64,000 nucleotides of DNA from Chryseobacterium daeguense DSM 19388 (GTDB lineage: Bacteria; Bacteroidota; Bacteroidia; Flavobacteriales; Weeksellaceae): NCBI RefSeq assembly GCF_000430825.1, contig NZ_AUMT01000010.1:1-64000 (forward strand), written 5' to 3'. Made by a program: the position numbers and the translations under genes. The notes below the pieces were generated by a model, which made no database searches, was not told where the DNA came from, and worked only from the letters and a program-made list of their open reading frames with translations. Shown piece by piece: positions 60,799-64,000 of this stretch. Each line of letters begins with the position of its first letter. Position 1 is the first letter of the stretch.

Positions 60799-62595
60799 AT
60801 GTGTGGAATAGCCGGAATAATTGCTAACAATGCACGAAATTATCAGGAAGAACTCAAAAAAATGACAGATGCCATGGCGCATCGCGGTCCTGATTCTTCT
60901 GATTTTGAATTTTATGAAAATGCGGCTTTAGGCCATCGCAGACTTTCAATCATAGACCTTTCCGATAATGGAAAACAGCCTATGCTTTCCAGCACAAAAA
61001 ATGAATGCATTGTTTTGAACGGTGAGATCTACGGCTACCAGAATATCAAGGCCCAATACCCGGAATATCCCTATAAAGGCAGTTCTGATACGGAAGTGAT
61101 TCTTGCCATGTATCAGAGAAAACAGGAAAATCTCATTCATGATCTGCCGGGAATGTTTGCTTTTGCCATTTGGGATAATGGAAAACAGGAATTATTTTGT
61201 GCGAGAGATCGGTTTGGAGAAAAGCCTTTCTTTTACGCAATCGGGAAAAACAATGAATTTATTTTCGCTTCAGAGATAAAAGCGATCCTTGCTTCAGGGC
61301 TTATCCAGCCGAAAGTGAATCAGGAAGCTATTTCCTACTATTTGCAGTATGGCTATGTGAGTACCTATCACAGCATTTATGAAAATATCCACACGCTTCC
61401 CCCTGCTCATCAGCTGATCTGGAAAGATGGAAAAGTTTCTGTTTCAAGATATTACAGCTTACCGGCAAAAGACCGGGTTTTAAGCTTATCTGATGCAAAG
61501 GAAGAATTTATTTATCTTTTAAAAAATGCCGTTCAGAAGCAGCTTATTGCTGACGTGGAAGTAGGAAGTTTTTTAAGCGGAGGCTTGGATTCCTCCTCCA
61601 TCGTAGCATTGGTGGCAGAGTTTTTACCTAAACAGACAACCATAAGCTTTGGTTATGACCATGAGGACAGCGAATTAAAATACGCTAAAGAAATAGCCGA
61701 AAAATATAAAACAAACCATATTGAAGTTCACGAAAAGAAAGAAGATCTGGCGACATCACTTCTGAAAATTTCTCCTTTTTTTGATGAACCTTTTGCCGAT
61801 ATTTCTTTCATTCCGCATTTTGAAATCTGCAGAAATGCAAAGAAAAACCTTACCGTAGTTCTTTCCGGTGATGTAGGTGATGAATTATTTGGCGGATATA
61901 ACTTCTACCGGGTTGAAAATCAATTAAGAAAACATTTCAGCTACAATAACATTATTGCTAAATTCGGATTAAAATTATATCAAAAATTAAGGCCAACTTC
62001 TTTTATTACGCAAAAAAATCTGGCACATGATAATATCCTGGATTTTCATCAAAATTTTGTAAGAAATTCCTTTAATAAAGAAGAAAAAAATGCCTTAGGA
62101 ATTTCTGCTTCATATGCCCAGCCATACAGCTTTGCTCCAAATCCGGATTCATTGAATGACATTATGAGAGTAGACCTTGAAGGTTATGTTCCGGGAAATA
62201 TGATGGTAAAATCAGACAGAATGGCCATGGCCAATTCTCTTGAAGTGAGAACACCTTTTCTTGATATCGATTTTGCAGAATTTTGCATCCAGCTTCCTGA
62301 ACAGCTAAAGCTTGACAATGACAGTGATAAGATCATTCTTCGGGAAGCGATGGGATCTTACTGGACGGAAACAATCAGGAACCGCCATAAACAGGGCTTT
62401 GGAATGAGCGTAAAAAGCTGGTTTGAAGAGGAAAACCTTGTTAGCCTGTCCAATGACCTGCTGAAAAATCCTGATCAGAAAATATTTAATTTTATTGATT
62501 TTAAAGCTACTCAGAACTTCCTGAAAAAAGACCACAAGCACTGGAATCTTTTACAGCTGGCTCTTTGGGCTCACAATAACCAAAACGTTTTATAA
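60799..62595 (+). CDS. Asparagine synthase (glutamine-hydrolysing) type amidotransferase
   Basis: The 598-residue protein has a class II glutaminase domain with the N-terminal nucleophile Cys2 (MCGIAGII), RGPDS, and NGEIYGYQN, then the synthetase domain with the ATP pyrophosphatase loop FLSGGLDSSSI and a C-terminal QGFGMSVKSWF. In polysaccharide loci such enzymes amidate sugar carboxyl groups, for instance uronic acids, using glutamine as nitrogen donor; ugd at 42178 supplies UDP-glucuronate. A classical asparagine synthase role cannot be excluded. Its stop overlaps the next ATG by one base (TAATG). Confidence 0.92.
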   Translation: MCGIAGIIANNARNYQEELKKMTDAMAHRGPDSSDFEFYENAALGHRRLSIIDLSDNGKQPMLSSTKNECIVLNGEIYGYQNIKAQYPEYPYKGSSDTEVILAMYQRKQENLIHDLPGMFAFAIWDNGKQELFCARDRFGEKPFFYAIGKNNEFIFASEIKAILASGLIQPKVNQEAISYYLQYGYVSTYHSIYENIHTLPPAHQLIWKDGKVSVSRYYSLPAKDRVLSLSDAKEEFIYLLKNAVQKQLIADVEVGSFLSGGLDSSSIVALVAEFLPKQTTISFGYDHEDSELKYAKEIAEKYKTNHIEVHEKKEDLATSLLKISPFFDEPFADISFIPHFEICRNAKKNLTVVLSGDVGDELFGGYNFYRVENQLRKHFSYNNIIAKFGLKLYQKLRPTSFITQKNLAHDNILDFHQNFVRNSFNKEEKNALGISASYAQPYSFAPNPDSLNDIMRVDLEGYVPGNMMVKSDRMAMANSLEVRTPFLDIDFAEFCIQLPEQLKLDNDSDKIILREAMGSYWTETIRNRHKQGFGMSVKSWFEEENLVSLSNDLLKNPDQKIFNFIDFKATQNFLKKDHKHWNLLQLALWAHNNQNVL

Positions 62596-63530
62596 TGCTT
62601 GATATTTCCGTCATCATACCGGTATATAATGCAGGACAGTTTTTGGAAAAATCTGTAGATTCTGCCGCACATTTCGAAGAGGTAAAAGAAATTATTCTGG
62701 TGGAAGATAAATCTACAGACAATTCTTTGGAAATATGCCGTGAACTCGCTTTACAAAACCCTAAAATTAAACTGTTTCAGCACCCTGACCAGGGAAATCA
62801 CGGGGCCGGGGCCACACGAAATCTCGGAATAGAAAAGGCAACGGGAAGTTTCATCACATTTTTAGATGCTGATGATTATTATCTTCCCAATAGATTTGAC
62901 GCTGAGAAAACAGCTTTCGAAGATCCTAAAATCGAAGGAATTTTTGGGGCTATCGGAGTAGAATATTTAACGGAGAAAGGCCGGCAGGAATATGAAACCA
63001 AGTTCAAGGATGCAGCCCTTACAACTGTAAGTTATCCGGCGGAAGGTGAAGAAGTTTTCAGAGGATTATTAAGCTTAACTCCAAAAAAATTCGGAACCTT
63101 TTTTCATCTGAATGCATTAACCATCAGAAAATCTGCACTGGAAAGAAACAAGCTTCGGTTTAATGAAAACCTTCGGGTACATCAGGATTCTGATTTTAAT
63201 ATTAAGCTTTCTTATCATTGTTACCTGAAATCCGGAATTATTGACAAAGCTGTTGCCATAAGAGGAATTCATGATGATAACAGGATTACAAAAATCGTCC
63301 AGTACTCGCCTCAGTACAATCAAAGACAGTATATTTACTGGAAATCCCTGTATGATTGGGCCAGCGAAAATAATTTGGCTTCGGAGTACAAAAAAAGAAT
63401 TTATTTAAGCTTTAAATCTTTTGACCTTTCGCAAAAAAAAGGATTGGCAAAATACAGCAATATTCTTTTGGAAAGCATTAAAAATCCTGAAATATTAAAG
63501 ACAAAATACCGATTTAATTATTACAGATAA
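62595..63530 (+). CDS. Family 2 glycosyltransferase
   Basis: The 311-residue protein has the GT2 start ISVIIPVYNAGQFLEKSVDSA, LVEDKSTDNS, the NHGAGATRNLG segment and the metal motif FLDADDYYLPNRFD. It is highly similar to the partial GT2 that follows at 63598, which suggests a tandem duplication. The stop of asnB-like overlaps its ATG by one base, so translation is coupled. The C-terminal half (about 190-311) is a variable acceptor region. Confidence 0.93.
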   Translation: MLDISVIIPVYNAGQFLEKSVDSAAHFEEVKEIILVEDKSTDNSLEICRELALQNPKIKLFQHPDQGNHGAGATRNLGIEKATGSFITFLDADDYYLPNRFDAEKTAFEDPKIEGIFGAIGVEYLTEKGRQEYETKFKDAALTTVSYPAEGEEVFRGLLSLTPKKFGTFFHLNALTIRKSALERNKLRFNENLRVHQDSDFNIKLSYHCYLKSGIIDKAVAIRGIHDDNRITKIVQYSPQYNQRQYIYWKSLYDWASENNLASEYKKRIYLSFKSFDLSQKKGLAKYSNILLESIKNPEILKTKYRFNYYR

Positions 63531-63597
63531 GCAACTAATAACAAGGAAAGCCTGCCATTAGAGACCATTATTTAAAATATTCAAAACACATTACTCA

Positions 63598-64000
63598 ATG
63601 AAAATCTCCGTAATTATCCCTGTTTACAATGCCGAAAAATATGTAACCCAGGCTGTGGAATCTGCTCTACAGTTTGATGAAGTGTTTGAAGTGGTTTTGG
63701 TGGAAGACAAATCTCCGGACAACGCATTGGAAGTCTGCAGACTGCTGGCTGAAAAACACGATAGGGTAAGGCTTTTTCAACACCCGGATAAAGAAAATCA
63801 CGGGGCGGGCCCTACCAGAAACCTCGGACTGGAAATGGCAACAGGAGATTTCATCGCATTCCTTGACGCTGATGATTACTATCTTCCTAATCGTTTTGAT
63901 GCAGAAAGAGAGCTTTTCAAAGATCCAAAAGTAGAAGGTGTTTATGGAGCTTTAGGTGTACATTATTATTCTGAAAAGGCTAAAGAACAGTATTATCATT
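63598..64000 (+). CDS. Family 2 glycosyltransferase, partial at window edge
   Basis: The first 134 codons are present, starting with ISVIIPVYNAEKYVTQAVES, VVLVEDKSPDNA, NHGAGPTRNLG and FLDADDYYLPNRFD, clearly paralogous to the preceding gene. The 3' part is outside the window. The start at 63598 was chosen by alignment to the paralogue's N-terminus. The 67-base gap before it holds no hairpin that I can see. Confidence 0.9.
   Translation, partial: MKISVIIPVYNAEKYVTQAVESALQFDEVFEVVLVEDKSPDNALEVCRLLAEKHDRVRLFQHPDKENHGAGPTRNLGLEMATGDFIAFLDADDYYLPNRFDAERELFKDPKVEGVYGALGVHYYSEKAKEQYYH

Noticed and set aside
42178..64000. Wzx/Wzy-type polysaccharide pathway
   Set aside because: No flippase or polymerase was recognised. 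The 59194 membrane protein is better read as GT-C-like, and a Wzm/Wzt pair is present.

Overview
The window reads as a chromosomal segment of a Flavobacteriia/Weeksellaceae bacterium, most like Chryseobacterium. The support is the AT-rich DNA, TAnnTTTG (-7) promoter boxes with TTG about 19 bases upstream, weak Shine-Dalgarno signals, SusC/SusD and T9SS type A sorting domains, BshC, a Bacteroidetes-type LptD, and tRNA-Glu genes with a G1-U72 end. No rRNA, CRISPR array or prophage was seen. The genus is an inference from gene content; no marker-gene comparison was possible.

Layout. 1-1.0 kb: a decaying IS3-type orfA at the edge, then a small ORF and a secreted protein with a six-cysteine tail. 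1.07-5.9 kb: an integral membrane protein, RidA, LptD, and a divergent N-acetylmuramoyl-L-alanine amidase. 5.9-7.0 kb: three tRNA-Glu(TTC) genes interleaved with a small unknown gene and rpsT. 7.2-13.6 kb: a minus-strand vitamin B12 operon under a cobalamin riboswitch (BtuB-like receptor, a BtuG-like propeller lipoprotein, a PKD-like lipoprotein and a T9SS-exported propeller protein). 13.6-18.5 kb: exported Fe/Mn superoxide dismutase, SCO/YHS copper-type proteins, a small CxGKCYL-motif protein, and a Zn/Cd-type P-ATPase next to a Fur-family regulator. 18.6-28.3 kb: aroQ, pckA, a GHMP kinase, fabD, a four-LysM/PBP1-fold protein, bshC and a porin. 28.4-35.7 kb: an AT-rich SusC/SusD/lipoprotein operon divergent from a T9SS-exported S8 peptidase. 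35.7-37.1 kb: a complete but dead IS3-family element with inverted repeats and a TAA target duplication. 37.1-42.1 kb: the rimP-nusA-infB operon. 42.2-64.0 kb: a large plus-strand surface-polysaccharide cluster running off the right edge.

The polysaccharide cluster has precursor genes (ugd, rmlB, rmlA), a Wzm/Wzt ABC exporter whose ATPase carries a C-terminal sugar-recognition-type domain, a dTDP-3-amino-3,6-dideoxyhexose module (two cupin ketoisomerase homologues, one with a changed HxH motif and one fused to a GNAT domain, plus a PLP aminotransferase), many glycosyltransferases, a WbsX protein, a methyltransferase, a GT-C-like membrane protein and an asparagine synthase-type amidotransferase. 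Together they suggest an ABC-exported O-antigen or capsule with an N-acylated 3-amino-3,6-dideoxyhexose and perhaps an amidated uronic acid. The least explained features are the cysteine-rich secreted protein at the left edge, the T9SS-linked B12 surface proteins and the ketoisomerase pair.
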